64,000 nucleotides of DNA from Gammaproteobacteria bacterium 45_16_T64 (GTDB lineage Bacteria; Pseudomonadota; Gammaproteobacteria; Pseudomonadales; Ketobacteraceae). The position numbers and the translations under genes were made by a program. The stretch is taken from assembly GCA_002162955.1 (NCBI GenBank), contig MABD01000017.1:1-64000 (forward strand), given 5' to 3'. Below the pieces are notes generated by a model, which was not told the DNA's origin, ran no database searches, and was given only the letters and a program-made list of their open reading frames with translations. The first letter of the stretch is position 1, and every line of letters begins with the position of its first letter. This document shows positions 1 to 9,410 of the stretch, one piece after another.

Positions 1-417
1 CACAAAGATGCCGGAAGTGGCACTAGATAAGTGTGACTCGTCGTGGGATGCCTAGGCTAGGTTAGCGATGGAGATGCGGGAAAGCTCCGCGAAGCGGTTT
101 AGTTCAACAGCTGATTCAGTAGTTGCGACTATATATAACCAAACGATATATTACCACTTAGAATAATCTCCCTCTTGCCAAACCCCCATTGTAATCAATA
201 ACTTAGCACTAACCACCTAGAATTCAAACCACACACTTTGTGTAAGCGACGATATATAACGCAAAAATCCCCCTTAATATCTTTCAATTATTATCAACAA
301 AATCAATAACTTAATAATCCCCAACCAATTAGCCCGTATTTATATGACTCGCTTACACAAAACTACGTACGATTTATGTACAGCGGTCATACTATTGAGC
401 CATCGGTAACCAGCACG
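1..417. other. Left-edge stretch without a supportable gene
   Basis: All three plus-strand frames entering from the left edge close within about 55 bases, and no minus-strand frame has a convincing start and ribosome-binding site. The sequence becomes AT-rich after about 120. It contains two similar short elements, at about 124-140 and 243-260, both built around a GCGAC core followed by TATATAAC. It lies downstream of the hybrid kinase gene on the minus strand. I see no terminator hairpin with a T-run. Confidence 0.5.
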
Positions 418-3400
418 TTATTTCATTTGTACATTTTGTTGCTCAAATTCATACACCGTATCGCGCAACTCTTCAAATCCAATCGGTTTTCTTAAGTACC
501 GATTCATCCCTGCGTCTAGCGCCTTTTCTTCATGCTCTTTCATCGCGTTGGCACTAAGCCCTATGATCTCTGAAATGGGTTCGTTGGCTTTTTCCATTAA
601 TCTCAGTTGGCGTGTGGCTTCATAGCCGTCGAGTTCTGGCATCTCACAATCCATAAATATGATATCGGGTGGAGTATCACTCCTCTCTACCAGTTGTACA
701 ATTTCCAATCCGTTATTGGCAAAGGTCGGGTGAATACCAAGTTTTCCCAACATCCCCTTTATGACCATTTGATTAATTTCATTATCCTCAGCAACATAGA
801 CATCCAAGTGTGGCAGTTGCTTATCTTTCTGCTTTTTACTTGTTTTTTCCACCTCACCTTTGCTTCCCAAGCACTCAATCAGCGTTCTTCTTAACGTGAT
901 AGAGCTCACCGGCTTTTCTAGAATAAGAGACACATTGGTATTTTGTAATAGCACCTTGTCCGGTAATGACTTTGCAGAGCTAACAAGTATTGTCTCTGCC
1001 GTCTTGCAAGCCTGCAACGTTCGTAAATAGCCGATCAGATCCAATCCATTGGTATCGGCTAAATCTAGCTCAACAATCATTAAATCGAAATGTGAACCTG
1101 TTGCAGCAATCGCCATCGCCTGCTTGGCGCTATTTGCGAGGGTGACATTTAATCCATACGTCAACATTGATGCTTCCGTGACTTCTCTAAACGTCTGATG
1201 ATCTTCGACCAATAAGACATTCTTTCCCTTAAGAGAAGAATAATCATCACATGCCGAGTGTGAAATATCCTTGCTGGAGATAGTTTGTGTTTTGATGGTA
1301 AACCAAAAGGTCGATCCATTACCGGGAGAACTTTCAATACCAATGTCGCCCCCCATTAGCTCAGTCAATTTCTTGCAAATTGCCAAACCAAGTCCGGTGC
1401 CACCATAACGCCTCGTGGTACTAGAATCTGCTTGGCTGAAGGATGTAAACAACTTATTGCATTGGTCATCGGTAAGACCTATGCCCGTATCAATGACTTC
1501 GAATTTCAAAAACAGACTGCCTTCCTGATCTTTTTTACCCGAATTCTCGTGGCTAGTTAAAGTATCAACGCTAATATTGAGTATGATTTCCCCGACGCTG
1601 GTAAACTTAAATGCATTACTCAATAAGTTGAGAAGTATTTGCCTGAGTCGCATGGCATCCCCCATGTACATCAAGTCAATGCCTGATTCCGTTCGGGTGT
1701 TCAGGGCCACGCCTAATTCCGCTGACTTCACCGCAAATATTGACATGCAATCATCCGCGAGTTCTTCCAATGAAAATGGTATGTATTCTAGTTCCATTTT
1801 ACCGGCATCAATCTTCGAGTAATCCAGTATGTCGTTGATCACACCCAATAACGTCTTACCTGACTGGTTAATCGTATTGAGATAGCGTAATTGATTGGGA
1901 TGTAAACTGGTGTCTGCCAGTAATTCCGCCATTCCCAGAACACCGTTTAACGGCGTACGTATTTCATGACTCATATTCGCCAAGAATTCACTCTTAGCTT
2001 TTACTGCTGATTTTGCATCTTCTAGCGCGTAATTTAACTCTTTAGTACGTTCATCAACCCGATCTTCTAGCTCTGCTGCTTTTTGTTCGAGTTTATTGGT
2101 TAATCGTTTAACATCGTGAAATGAATTTGCGTAACGCTCTGCCAAAAATGACGCCTGTGAGAATAGGAAAATTAAAATACCAAATGGAACCAGAGAGAAT
2201 ACCGGTGTTAGTCCCAACGTATGTAACACATCATTACTTATACTTACCCCCAGTATTACAAATCCTAATAAGAACGCGATGGCCCCTTCCTCTTTCGCTA
2301 TTATGGTACGAATACAGATGATCAAACAGATAACACACACAAATAGCGAGATATAAACAAAAGGCACTGACAACCATATGTATACTTGCGCGGGAAATAC
2401 TAATACGCAGAGAGAAGACACAATACAAATAACATTCAGTAGCTTTGTTACTACAGGAAATCCTTGTTTCGGATAGACAGAATTTAGAAACGCATTGAAC
2501 CCACCAATACACATAAACCATGAGACAAAATATATGGTAAATAGGCTCTCCCAACTGCTGTTTGGGAATATAGATGCGTATAAGTACTCTCCAGAAGTCA
2601 TGACCAACAGTGAGCATAGAAAGCTATATAAACTGAAATAGAGCTCCGGTTTACTTTGCCGTTGAGTAAAATATAAAAATAAATGATATATCGCCATAAA
2701 AAAGATACTGCCCGCAATAAAGACATCGATACTCAGGCTTCTTAAACGAGCTAAGCGTAACGTTTCTGGCTTACCCATTTTTATGCTGGTCCAAGGGCCA
2801 GCGTGTGGACTGTCAAAGGATGACAGTTGAAAGACAATGTCAAATTCACGGTTATTGACAGAAAATGCGGCGACTTGTGGTGCTGTTTCTGGATCGATTT
2901 TACTAAGATCCTCAGATATCTTTCCTGCTTCAGTGATCAGTGTGCCGTTGGCCCAGAATCGGTAAGCATAATTAAGCGATGTAATTTTTAGGGCCAAATT
3001 TTCAGGATAGTTCGTCGGTAATAGTACTCTGAGTTTATACGTAAATAATCCGCCGGATGGCAATACCTGACCATCAAATGTTTGCGAGTACCAATAGGAG
3101 GGAATCGTGGCGTAATTGATAACAAGTGGCTTATCACTTTGGGATTCTGATATCCCTTGTTGGATAAAAGCGTGAATCGCGCGACTAGACCACGCTCCCT
3201 GAAAGAGTTCCCACTCTCCGTCTAAGGCAACAATTCCGTCTGAGTCAAAATCCCAATGCCTAAGATCGAGAACACCGGACACGGCTCTTGGCGAGTGAGA
3301 TTTGGAATATGCTTCCGGACACATCCATACCGTACTAATACATGCCAACATTAGCACTAGAGTGACGAGTTTAGAGCGTTTTACACACAACGGCTCATGA

Positions 3401-3420
3401 TATTCGGATAACGTTTCCAA
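418..3420 (-). CDS. 7TMR-DISM hybrid sensor histidine kinase with two receiver domains
   Basis: Membrane hybrid kinase of about 1000 residues. Order: signal/anchor helix (about 15-38), periplasmic 7TMR-DISMED2 sensor domain (about 45-215), seven-helix 7TMR-DISM block (about 235-425), coiled coil (430-478), HisKA with H-box MSHEIRTP (phospho-His 485), HATPase with N-box (LLSNAFKFT) and G-boxes ([14 protein letters not shown]), and two receivers. REC2 has an intact phospho-Asp (FMDCEMP, D924). REC1 has Glu784 where the phospho-Asp should be. DISM proteins usually sense carbohydrates or small ligands; this ligand is unknown. No separate output regulator lies beside it, so it probably signals through a distant partner. 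The open frame begins with TTG at 3420 without a clear ribosome-binding site. A TTG at 3390, directly before a basic-then-hydrophobic signal sequence, is an equally good start. Confidence 0.9.
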   Translation of the reverse strand: METLSEYHEPLCVKRSKLVTLVLMLACISTVWMCPEAYSKSHSPRAVSGVLDLRHWDFDSDGIVALDGEWELFQGAWSSRAIHAFIQQGISESQSDKPLVINYATIPSYWYSQTFDGQVLPSGGLFTYKLRVLLPTNYPENLALKITSLNYAYRFWANGTLITEAGKISEDLSKIDPETAPQVAAFSVNNREFDIVFQLSSFDSPHAGPWTSIKMGKPETLRLARLRSLSIDVFIAGSIFFMAIYHLFLYFTQRQSKPELYFSLYSFLCSLLVMTSGEYLYASIFPNSSWESLFTIYFVSWFMCIGGFNAFLNSVYPKQGFPVVTKLLNVICIVSSLCVLVFPAQVYIWLSVPFVYISLFVCVICLIICIRTIIAKEEGAIAFLLGFVILGVSISNDVLHTLGLTPVFSLVPFGILIFLFSQASFLAERYANSFHDVKRLTNKLEQKAAELEDRVDERTKELNYALEDAKSAVKAKSEFLANMSHEIRTPLNGVLGMAELLADTSLHPNQLRYLNTINQSGKTLLGVINDILDYSKIDAGKMELEYIPFSLEELADDCMSIFAVKSAELGVALNTRTESGIDLMYMGDAMRLRQILLNLLSNAFKFTSVGEIILNISVDTLTSHENSGKKDQEGSLFLKFEVIDTGIGLTDDQCNKLFTSFSQADSSTTRRYGGTGLGLAICKKLTELMGGDIGIESSPGNGSTFWFTIKTQTISSKDISHSACDDYSSLKGKNVLLVEDHQTFREVTEASMLTYGLNVTLANSAKQAMAIAATGSHFDLMIVELDLADTNGLDLIGYLRTLQACKTAETILVSSAKSLPDKVLLQNTNVSLILEKPVSSITLRRTLIECLGSKGEVEKTSKKQKDKQLPHLDVYVAEDNEINQMVIKGMLGKLGIHPTFANNGLEIVQLVERSDTPPDIIFMDCEMPELDGYEATRQLRLMEKANEPISEIIGLSANAMKEHEEKALDAGMNRYLRKPIGFEELRDTVYEFEQQNVQMK

Positions 3421-3776
3421 TGTCTATGTCTGCCCATTAGTAGAGCTCAACTGTATCTGTTGCTAACCATTGATTAAATTATCGACAGATATGTCAACAA
3501 GTATAGTCCACTCTACAACCTCCCTAGAAGCAGGTGAATATGCCCTACAACCTAGATAAAAATCAATGACTTATCAGAAAAGATCATATTCTTTCACATT
3601 TCGATTGTCAGTCCACATAAGACGAGATTGCGCTGCTTGGTATTCGCCTGGTTGACTCTGTCGCACTCTTTCGCTGGCACTATGGCCATTCTGGACCGTA
3701 CGTACCAGTGGTATATCTAAAGCTGTGTTACATGCAACAACAATAATAATCGCATTCACAACTCAGAGGCTACACC
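3421..3776. other. Divergent intergenic region, no gene seen
   Basis: This stretch separates the divergently transcribed hybrid kinase and serine hydrolase genes and must hold both promoters. I see an AGAGG ribosome-binding site just before the ATG at 3777. There is a TTGACT element at 3652-3657, but no -10 box at normal spacing. No inverted repeat stands out. Confidence 0.4.
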
Positions 3777-5150
3777 ATGGAATGTCGCTCGGCCCTTCTT
3801 GTACTCAGCTCTTTGTTTATTTTGTCCGGTTGCGACAAAGTGAACGATTTACCCATCGGAAAAGGGTTTACTGCTAAATATCTTTGTTCTTACTTATTTA
3901 ATAGTGAGTTAGACCAGTCCCTAGTCACAAAGCGCTTTATTGCTCCTAAGGTACAGCCGCTACCGCTGATATGGGACATTGATGTAGACCACAACACCAA
4001 AACTGTTCGTGTGGCAGATCGCATTTTCCTCAATGAGTCATTAGCCGCAAAAGCCATACATCGCGAAGGCATGGGTTGCACCGTGTTGGTGGATAAAACG
4101 GTAGATGACATTGCCGCTCACACTATTACGCCGTTGGCGCCACCGGTTTTGCCAACGTCTACTCCTTGGCCCCATGGTACTGCCGGATTAACCCACGAGG
4201 TGATTCCTGGCTTGGATATTGACCGAGTCAATGCAGCCGTCACATCCGCATTTGTGGAGCCTGAAGAAGCTCCCCGCAATACCACGTCGTTATTAGTTGC
4301 CTATAACGGGAAGCTCATCGCCGAGCAATACGACCTAGGTGTAAACGCCAACACGCCATTACTGGGCTGGTCCATGACAAAAACCCTGTCGGGCACATTA
4401 ATCGGTATCCTGAGCGATCGTGGTGTAATTGATATTGATGACCCCGCGCCGATCCCGGGTTGGGCGGGTACTGAGAAAGCCAATACCACGACCCGCGATA
4501 TTGTGCATATGACCTCTGGTTTGGATTTTAATGAGGATTACTTAGGGTTTTCTGATGTGTCACATATGTTGTATCGAGAAAGCGATCAGATTGCCTATAC
4601 CGCCAGTCGTGAGTTAATTCATCCAGCAGGCACCCATTTTAATTACAACACTGGCGATGCGAATCTACTAGCTAAGATTGTGCATGATGCCGTGGGTGGT
4701 ACCGCACAAGCGGCGTATGACTTTTATCAGACGGAATTATTTCATAAAGTGGATATTCGCTCGGCCTTTATTGAAGTAGATACCACGGGGCAATTTGTCG
4801 GTGGTGCTTACGGATTTATGACCGCAAGGGATTGGGCTCGTATGGGCCAGCTATATCTGCAGGAAGGGTTGTGGAACGGTGAACAAGTATTATCTTCTGA
4901 GTGGGTGAATTATGTAAGTCAGCCATCACCAGTCACTGATGAATACGGCGGCCAGCTATGGTTAAACAGCCGGGGTATGGATTGGCCGAACGTTCCTCAT
5001 GATGCATATTATTTTGCAGGGCATCAGGGTCAGCGAGTTGTGATTATTCCGTCAAAGAATATTGTGGTGGTGAGGACGGGTGTGACAGAGGATTATGATT
5101 ATATTGGGTTAGATGGTGTGATAAGTGAGATTATTGCAGCACTGCCGTAG
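3777..5150 (+). CDS. Lipoprotein serine hydrolase, beta-lactamase class C-like (S12 family)
   Basis: Predicted serine hydrolase of the beta-lactamase/penicillin-binding-protein-like S12 family (COG1680 type, which includes esterases and 6-aminohexanoate-dimer hydrolases). It starts with a lipoprotein signal ending in lipobox LSGC (Cys19), so it should be anchored in an envelope membrane. The nucleophile motif is SMTK (Ser199, Lys202, inside GWSMTKT). The YxN-like position reads YNT within FNYNTGD, and the C-terminal HxG motif is GHQG. At 457 residues it is somewhat longer than a plain beta-lactamase; the first ~130 residues are an extra N-terminal portion. AGAGG precedes the ATG. The true substrate (ester, amide oligomer or peptide) cannot be read from sequence, and beta-lactam resistance should not be assumed. 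A hairpin follows the stop codon. Confidence 0.88.
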   Translation: MECRSALLVLSSLFILSGCDKVNDLPIGKGFTAKYLCSYLFNSELDQSLVTKRFIAPKVQPLPLIWDIDVDHNTKTVRVADRIFLNESLAAKAIHREGMGCTVLVDKTVDDIAAHTITPLAPPVLPTSTPWPHGTAGLTHEVIPGLDIDRVNAAVTSAFVEPEEAPRNTTSLLVAYNGKLIAEQYDLGVNANTPLLGWSMTKTLSGTLIGILSDRGVIDIDDPAPIPGWAGTEKANTTTRDIVHMTSGLDFNEDYLGFSDVSHMLYRESDQIAYTASRELIHPAGTHFNYNTGDANLLAKIVHDAVGGTAQAAYDFYQTELFHKVDIRSAFIEVDTTGQFVGGAYGFMTARDWARMGQLYLQEGLWNGEQVLSSEWVNYVSQPSPVTDEYGGQLWLNSRGMDWPNVPHDAYYFAGHQGQRVVIIPSKNIVVVRTGVTEDYDYIGLDGVISEIIAALP

Positions 5151-5160
5151 CGTGTGTAAA

Positions 5161-5189
5161 CGCGGTGATCTTAATTTTTGATCACCGCG
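5161..5189. terminator. 10-bp perfect hairpin between convergent genes
   Basis: CGCGGTGATC (5161-5170) pairs exactly with GATCACCGCG (5180-5189) around a 9-base T-rich loop. It lies 10 bases after the serine hydrolase stop codon and between convergent genes. There is no proper T-run on either side, so it is a probable but not classical terminator. Confidence 0.55.
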
Positions 5190-5257
5190 AAGCTACAATA
5201 ACTACTTAGAGATTCTTTCTCTGAATCGATTACATTATGGATATGATATTTTTAGGT

Positions 5258-6640
5258 TCACATTTGTCGCTTAAGTTGTTCTTCGTATAATGTCAAAATA
5301 CTATTGGCGGCTACCAAACTTTCAGCATTGAGGGAGTGTTTCTCATTTTGAATAGCTTCACGTAGAGCGTAATAAATTTGATATGCCTGAATAAGGCTCG
5401 CCGAATTTCCAGTGTTTTGATTACTCGCTGATTTATCCAGATAAAAGCGTTGATTGTCTGCGTTTGTTGTTGAGTATTGATGAAGGTTACCTCCGTTATA
5501 GGTGGCATAACCTTCAATATCTAACACCTTATTACTGTGTTTAGCGGTGAAGAGAAAACTCCCATCACTGTTCAGTTTAGCGATAAATCGTTGATTATTT
5601 TTACTATGACAAGAATATTGAACAATATTCTCACCATCAAGTTGACTAATATTGTTTACATCCACGCATTTCCCACTGTGGACTGATTGAATTTGGTAAG
5701 TGCCATCATTTAGCGGTTGAAAAATCCAATTTTTATTTGCAACATCCGTGCAACTCCATTGTTGAATATTCGCGCTATTGGATAAACTAGCGTATTGAAC
5801 GCTCAAACATTTATCACTAATCTTGCTTCTAATTTGATAAATACCTGGCTGGATGATACGTTCCACTTTTATCGATGAAAGCTGATCATTGTGTTGCTCA
5901 TCAAACCAACTCGTATTGCTAGTGTATTGGGTAGCTCGTCCGCCAAAATTATCGTGCTCATACACTGTTACCTTATAGCCAGCAGGAACGGTAAGGGATG
6001 AAATATCGTCATTGGTTACACCTCTACTGATAAGACTTGATAAGGTGTAACTACCTAACCCCAGGTTCACACTATAACCACCATAGCCATAATGTTGATA
6101 CAACGTAACGTTTTTGGTCAAAGAACTAGAGGCTAACGCGGTCTTAGTTCCGGCCTTTGCTGTGTTATTGATCGATGCCACGCTTACTACCGAACCTGAC
6201 AGTATAGCGGATGAGGTTGAATGTTGTTGTTGACCTAGCTGATCGAGCACAAACGCTAATAGAACCGCCCCTACAGAGGAATTTATGCCAGAAGCAGTCA
6301 GTACTGAAGCGACTATGATTCCAGAAACTGTTGAAATCCAACCAAATACTTTGGAAAATTCGTTCGAATTTTCCGCATCCGCTAGTTTATTCAGAGCCTC
6401 AATCAACTCATCTAATTTTTCTTTGTCGTCACTCGCCATAGAATATTGCTGCTCGGCCCTTAGTTGCACTAAGTCATTTACTGAAGCCTTAAGCGCTGTC
6501 GGTGCTACCTGTTTTCCGAATGATCCAACCGCTATTTTTGTAGATAGATCTACCTGCATAGTATCTGCTAGAGCTATATTTCCTTGGCCTAGAAATGCAG
6601 AGATAAACGCAGTAGCACCAAGCTTTGTTATTGTTTTCAT
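5258..6640 (-). CDS. Secreted protein with beta/gamma-crystallin and ricin-type lectin domains
   Basis: 460 residues with a Sec signal peptide (cleavage likely after ALA25). Next come a helical region with a strongly hydrophobic glycine-rich stretch (about 102-134), a beta/gamma-crystallin domain (about 177-262), a ricin B-type beta-trefoil (about 264-402), and a helical tail. Both Greek-key halves carry the calcium motif (N/D)(N/D)xx(S/T)S: NDDISS at 210-215 and NDQLSS at 251-256. The trefoil has three repeats with Q-x-W/Y-like motifs (IQQW, IVQY, LHQY) and paired cysteines. It is likely an exported calcium- and sugar-binding protein. The hydrophobic segment could anchor it or insert into membranes, but no catalytic domain is visible. 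ATG start with a weak ribosome-binding site. A perfect palindrome lies 107 bp upstream. Confidence 0.85.
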   Translation of the reverse strand: MKTITKLGATAFISAFLGQGNIALADTMQVDLSTKIAVGSFGKQVAPTALKASVNDLVQLRAEQQYSMASDDKEKLDELIEALNKLADAENSNEFSKVFGWISTVSGIIVASVLTASGINSSVGAVLLAFVLDQLGQQQHSTSSAILSGSVVSVASINNTAKAGTKTALASSSLTKNVTLYQHYGYGGYSVNLGLGSYTLSSLISRGVTNDDISSLTVPAGYKVTVYEHDNFGGRATQYTSNTSWFDEQHNDQLSSIKVERIIQPGIYQIRSKISDKCLSVQYASLSNSANIQQWSCTDVANKNWIFQPLNDGTYQIQSVHSGKCVDVNNISQLDGENIVQYSCHSKNNQRFIAKLNSDGSFLFTAKHSNKVLDIEGYATYNGGNLHQYSTTNADNQRFYLDKSASNQNTGNSASLIQAYQIYYALREAIQNEKHSLNAESLVAANSILTLYEEQLKRQM

Positions 6641-6746
6641 ATCACTAGTCTCAATTTTTATATTTTACAATTGGCTAACTACTAATTCGTAAGTGTATTT
6701 TCTATTTACGATTAATTTATTCTACACTTTCATCAGTAATGATAAC

Positions 6747-6766
6747 CATATGACAATTGTCATATG
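6747..6766. promoter_or_regulatory. 20-bp perfect palindrome upstream of the crystallin-lectin gene
   Basis: CATATGACAATTGTCATATG reads identically on both strands. It lies about 107 bp before the start of the secreted crystallin-lectin gene in an AT-rich intergenic region. Such perfect dyads are typical operators for dimeric regulators, but no regulator gene lies next to it. Confidence 0.5.
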
Positions 6767-6859
6767 CTATTTGCATAGTAGTAATAGACAGATTGTATTA
6801 AGACAGAAGAGAGCGTTGGATATACAGGAAACACTTAGAATTATTGGATGATCCAAGAA

Positions 6860-8017
6860 TCAGATAGCACAGCGCAAACGTTGGGTTAAATATTTTGGAT
6901 TAGCCTCTATTAGTGAAACTGAATCACACTGTTGAAATTTCCTGAACATAATCATCGCATCTACAAATGCGGAAATAACTAATTCATCATCAAAATCATA
7001 CGGCTCCATATATAATGACTTGATTTCTAGATGCTTGTCTTTCCGATGAACTTTACAATCCATCCGCCCTATAAATTCGCCACGGTAAAGTAACGGCAAA
7101 CAAAAATAACCATATTGGAACAACGAACGGAGCCGTTCGCGCTGAATAACGCTATTGTCAAATGGCGATAGAATCAACATGCGATTGCTTAATCTCGGAA
7201 GTCGTTTGTCGAGCGCACCCGTTTCCAATATAAACACTTCGCCACTAGCCAGCTGCACTTGTTCTAGCAAGCCCTGCGATAATCTTTCGAGGACCAAAGA
7301 CTTTACCGTTTTACGTAGTTCCGAATTTCGGCGCTGGTAGGTCAGCCCTTTAAGAGAAGCAATGCCGTGGCAGCGCAACTGTTGATCTACAATGTGCACT
7401 GCAAACTCGTCCATGCTGGGCATATGTGTATCTACGTGCGAGGGCAATACACGCTCGGTTAGATTATAGGTTTTTTGAAAACCCTCACGATCACAGACCA
7501 TTAGATCACCTTCCATATACAACTGCTCGAGCGCCTTTTTGGCGGGTTTCCAATCCCACCAGCCTTCACGTTTGGTGGTGTTGGTTTCTAGATCCCGTGA
7601 TCGTATCGGTCCGTCGGAACGTATCCTTACCAACAGTTCGCCCATTAGTTTTCGATCAGGATTCCTATACCAATGAGTTTGACCGCTTTTGATTGCATGT
7701 TTATAGGGTAAGGAGAAGCGAAAGTCAGCGATGGGTAGAAAAGCCGCCGCGTGTGTCCAATATTCAAAAATATCGCCATCGAGTAACATGTGATTTGTCA
7801 TCGCGGGCTTGAACTTCGGTACCCTGGAGTAAAACACATGATGGTGAGCACGCTCTACCACCGAGATGGTATCAATTTGAACGTAGCCTATGTGGTTAAT
7901 CGCGTTACGTGCCCCAGCGATACCTTGGCCGAAAGGCTGGATTTGTAGTAATCTTTGCGAATCTAATGCAAAACGGCGCAAACGCGCTAGATCTTTTGGG
8001 GTTTTTATTTTAATCAA
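6860..8017 (-). CDS. YcaQ-family winged-helix DNA glycosylase
   Basis: Cytoplasmic protein of 385 residues matching the YcaQ/AlkX family (winged-helix DNA glycosylases that unhook interstrand crosslinks and remove bulky N-alkylpurines). The family catalytic QxD motif is present as QID at residues 47-49 in YVQIDTISVVERAHHH. Other family features are EYWTHAAAFLP, RDPSGP-like 'RSDGPI' and a C-terminal region with LSPFDN. Length matches the family. The start is TTG at 8017, chosen because the N-terminus aligns with the family start. It sits 3 bp after the stop of the upstream membrane-protein gene, which suggests translational coupling because no good ribosome-binding site is seen. Confidence 0.88.
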   Translation of the reverse strand: MIKIKTPKDLARLRRFALDSQRLLQIQPFGQGIAGARNAINHIGYVQIDTISVVERAHHHVFYSRVPKFKPAMTNHMLLDGDIFEYWTHAAAFLPIADFRFSLPYKHAIKSGQTHWYRNPDRKLMGELLVRIRSDGPIRSRDLETNTTKREGWWDWKPAKKALEQLYMEGDLMVCDREGFQKTYNLTERVLPSHVDTHMPSMDEFAVHIVDQQLRCHGIASLKGLTYQRRNSELRKTVKSLVLERLSQGLLEQVQLASGEVFILETGALDKRLPRLSNRMLILSPFDNSVIQRERLRSLFQYGYFCLPLLYRGEFIGRMDCKVHRKDKHLEIKSLYMEPYDFDDELVISAFVDAMIMFRKFQQCDSVSLIEANPKYLTQRLRCAI

Positions 8018-8020
8018 TTT

Positions 8021-8440
8021 TTATGCGAACGGCTTAGTAAAAATAACGTGATATAGGCCTATATCAAATACCATAAATACGCTGGAGAAAATTAGCGTCA
8101 AAGATACCAATACCAGACCGGGAAATACTGATGTAGTGTTTCCTTTCATCTTACCTACTATTAGCTTGATACTAGAAATAACACTTAAGATTGTTGAGAC
8201 AATAAAAAGGCCAAAAACACTTCTTTCCTCACTGATATAGAAATTAGATTTTCTCATCTCTACCTGCTCATACCCTTCTGCAGGATTAACCAATCGAAGA
8301 AAATTCGCCACCATATCCGCTAGCGCGGGGTTGTATCCGTTGTATTGAACAAATTGTTGATTACCTACATAGAGAAAGACAATACTAAGAATTATTAGTA
8401 CGAAGCTAATGATGTCGAATGTTTCTTTGGTTTCTTTCAT
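8021..8440 (-). CDS. Small integral membrane protein, unknown function
   Basis: 139 residues with three clear hydrophobic segments (about 10-30, 70-92 and 100-122) and a polar loop of about 40 residues between the first two. I do not recognise a family. It lies between the GIDE-domain gene and the YcaQ-like gene on the same strand, and its stop is almost fused to the next start, so the two are probably co-transcribed. ATG start, weak ribosome-binding site. Confidence 0.6.
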   Translation of the reverse strand: MKETKETFDIISFVLIILSIVFLYVGNQQFVQYNGYNPALADMVANFLRLVNPAEGYEQVEMRKSNFYISEERSVFGLFIVSTILSVISSIKLIVGKMKGNTTSVFPGLVLVSLTLIFSSVFMVFDIGLYHVIFTKPFA

Positions 8441-8501
8441 AAAAATTATTCAGTTCGTTATTAAACCATATAGCTCTATACAGCAATATTCTATCATCGC
8501 A

Positions 8502-9386
8502 TCAATAAAAAAGCCGATAGAAGTAAGAGGTACCAAACCAAATTGATATCGCAAATGCCAATCCACAGCCTGCCGCGATCCAACGATATCTTCTAGATAC
8601 CTCTTTTGGATCTTTATTGGAGACAATATAGGGGTTTCTACGCTGAGGTGATCGCGTCATGATATGCATGGGGGAATTGTCAGCATTCTGCTCCACATAA
8701 TAGTGCGCTTGTTTAGCGGCCGCTTTTCTTGCATTAGCCCATTCCTGTAGATCAATCTCACCATCGCCATCGGTATCAAACCGCGCAAGCAAACTGTCTT
8801 GATCTTTCTTCCACTCATTGAGTATTTCACTCACTTTGTGTTTTTTCTGCTCTTTAAGGGAGGGAGCGTATACTGTTTGAAACAAACCTAAGGCGTACAA
8901 AGCATCATCTTCATGAATTCGATGTTCGGTATATCGATAGCGGCTTCCAAACAATAGGCTTTCCTGACCCAACATAGAAGTGGGTCTTCTTTCATTTCCG
9001 CGCCATTCATCTTTCCAACGGCTTATTATATCTGCCTTGCAAGGATCAACACTGCACTCCCCCGTCTCATCCTGTAGGGTAAAATAACGATCGCTCGACT
9101 TGGTTTCTATGGTTCTCCAGCTTGAGCTCTTTCCTGATCGTTCATAGCGTTCAATTTTGTAATAATACCAGAGACATGTTTGCCCCGATAAGGGTGCAAT
9201 AATAGGAGCGTCCTCGTATTTTTTAGCAACACCCACTAATTCTACGTAGCCTTGAGATGCCGATCGTATTTTTGATGTGGGGGTATCCTCAATTAGACGC
9301 GCTTTGATGATATTATTAAATATTCCGACAAACGCGACAATAGCAATCACCACTGACGCAAGTAGAATCCAATGATCTTCCGTCAT
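8502..9386 (-). CDS. GIDE-domain membrane protein with an EF-hand insertion
   Basis: 294 residues with one transmembrane helix at each end (about 7-25 and 272-291) and a GIDE-type domain between them. The GIDE region holds the family-like stretch with GQTCLWYYYKIER and later RYTEHRIHEDD. The name comes from a eukaryotic mitochondrial E3 ligase, but bacterial versions lack the RING and have no known ligase role. At residues 204-215 there is a textbook EF-hand loop (D204, D206, D208, E210 and Glu215), so calcium binding is likely. It follows the LemA gene by 24 bp. LemA plus GIDE-domain proteins are a recurrent bacterial pair of unknown envelope function. Confidence 0.82.
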   Translation of the reverse strand: MTEDHWILLASVVIAIVAFVGIFNNIIKARLIEDTPTSKIRSASQGYVELVGVAKKYEDAPIIAPLSGQTCLWYYYKIERYERSGKSSSWRTIETKSSDRYFTLQDETGECSVDPCKADIISRWKDEWRGNERRPTSMLGQESLLFGSRYRYTEHRIHEDDALYALGLFQTVYAPSLKEQKKHKVSEILNEWKKDQDSLLARFDTDGDGEIDLQEWANARKAAAKQAHYYVEQNADNSPMHIMTRSPQRRNPYIVSNKDPKEVSRRYRWIAAGCGLAFAISIWFGTSYFYRLFY

Positions 9387-9410
9387 GGTGTCAACTCATT
9401 ATAGTGGGAA

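Noticed and set aside
1-120. Possible C-terminal coding tail at the left edge
   Set aside because: All plus-strand frames stop within about 55 bases, and none is supported by composition or a family.
3777-5150. Antibiotic resistance beta-lactamase
   Set aside because: The SxxK family fits, but many members are esterases or amide hydrolases; the YxN and KTG positions are not typical of AmpC enzymes.
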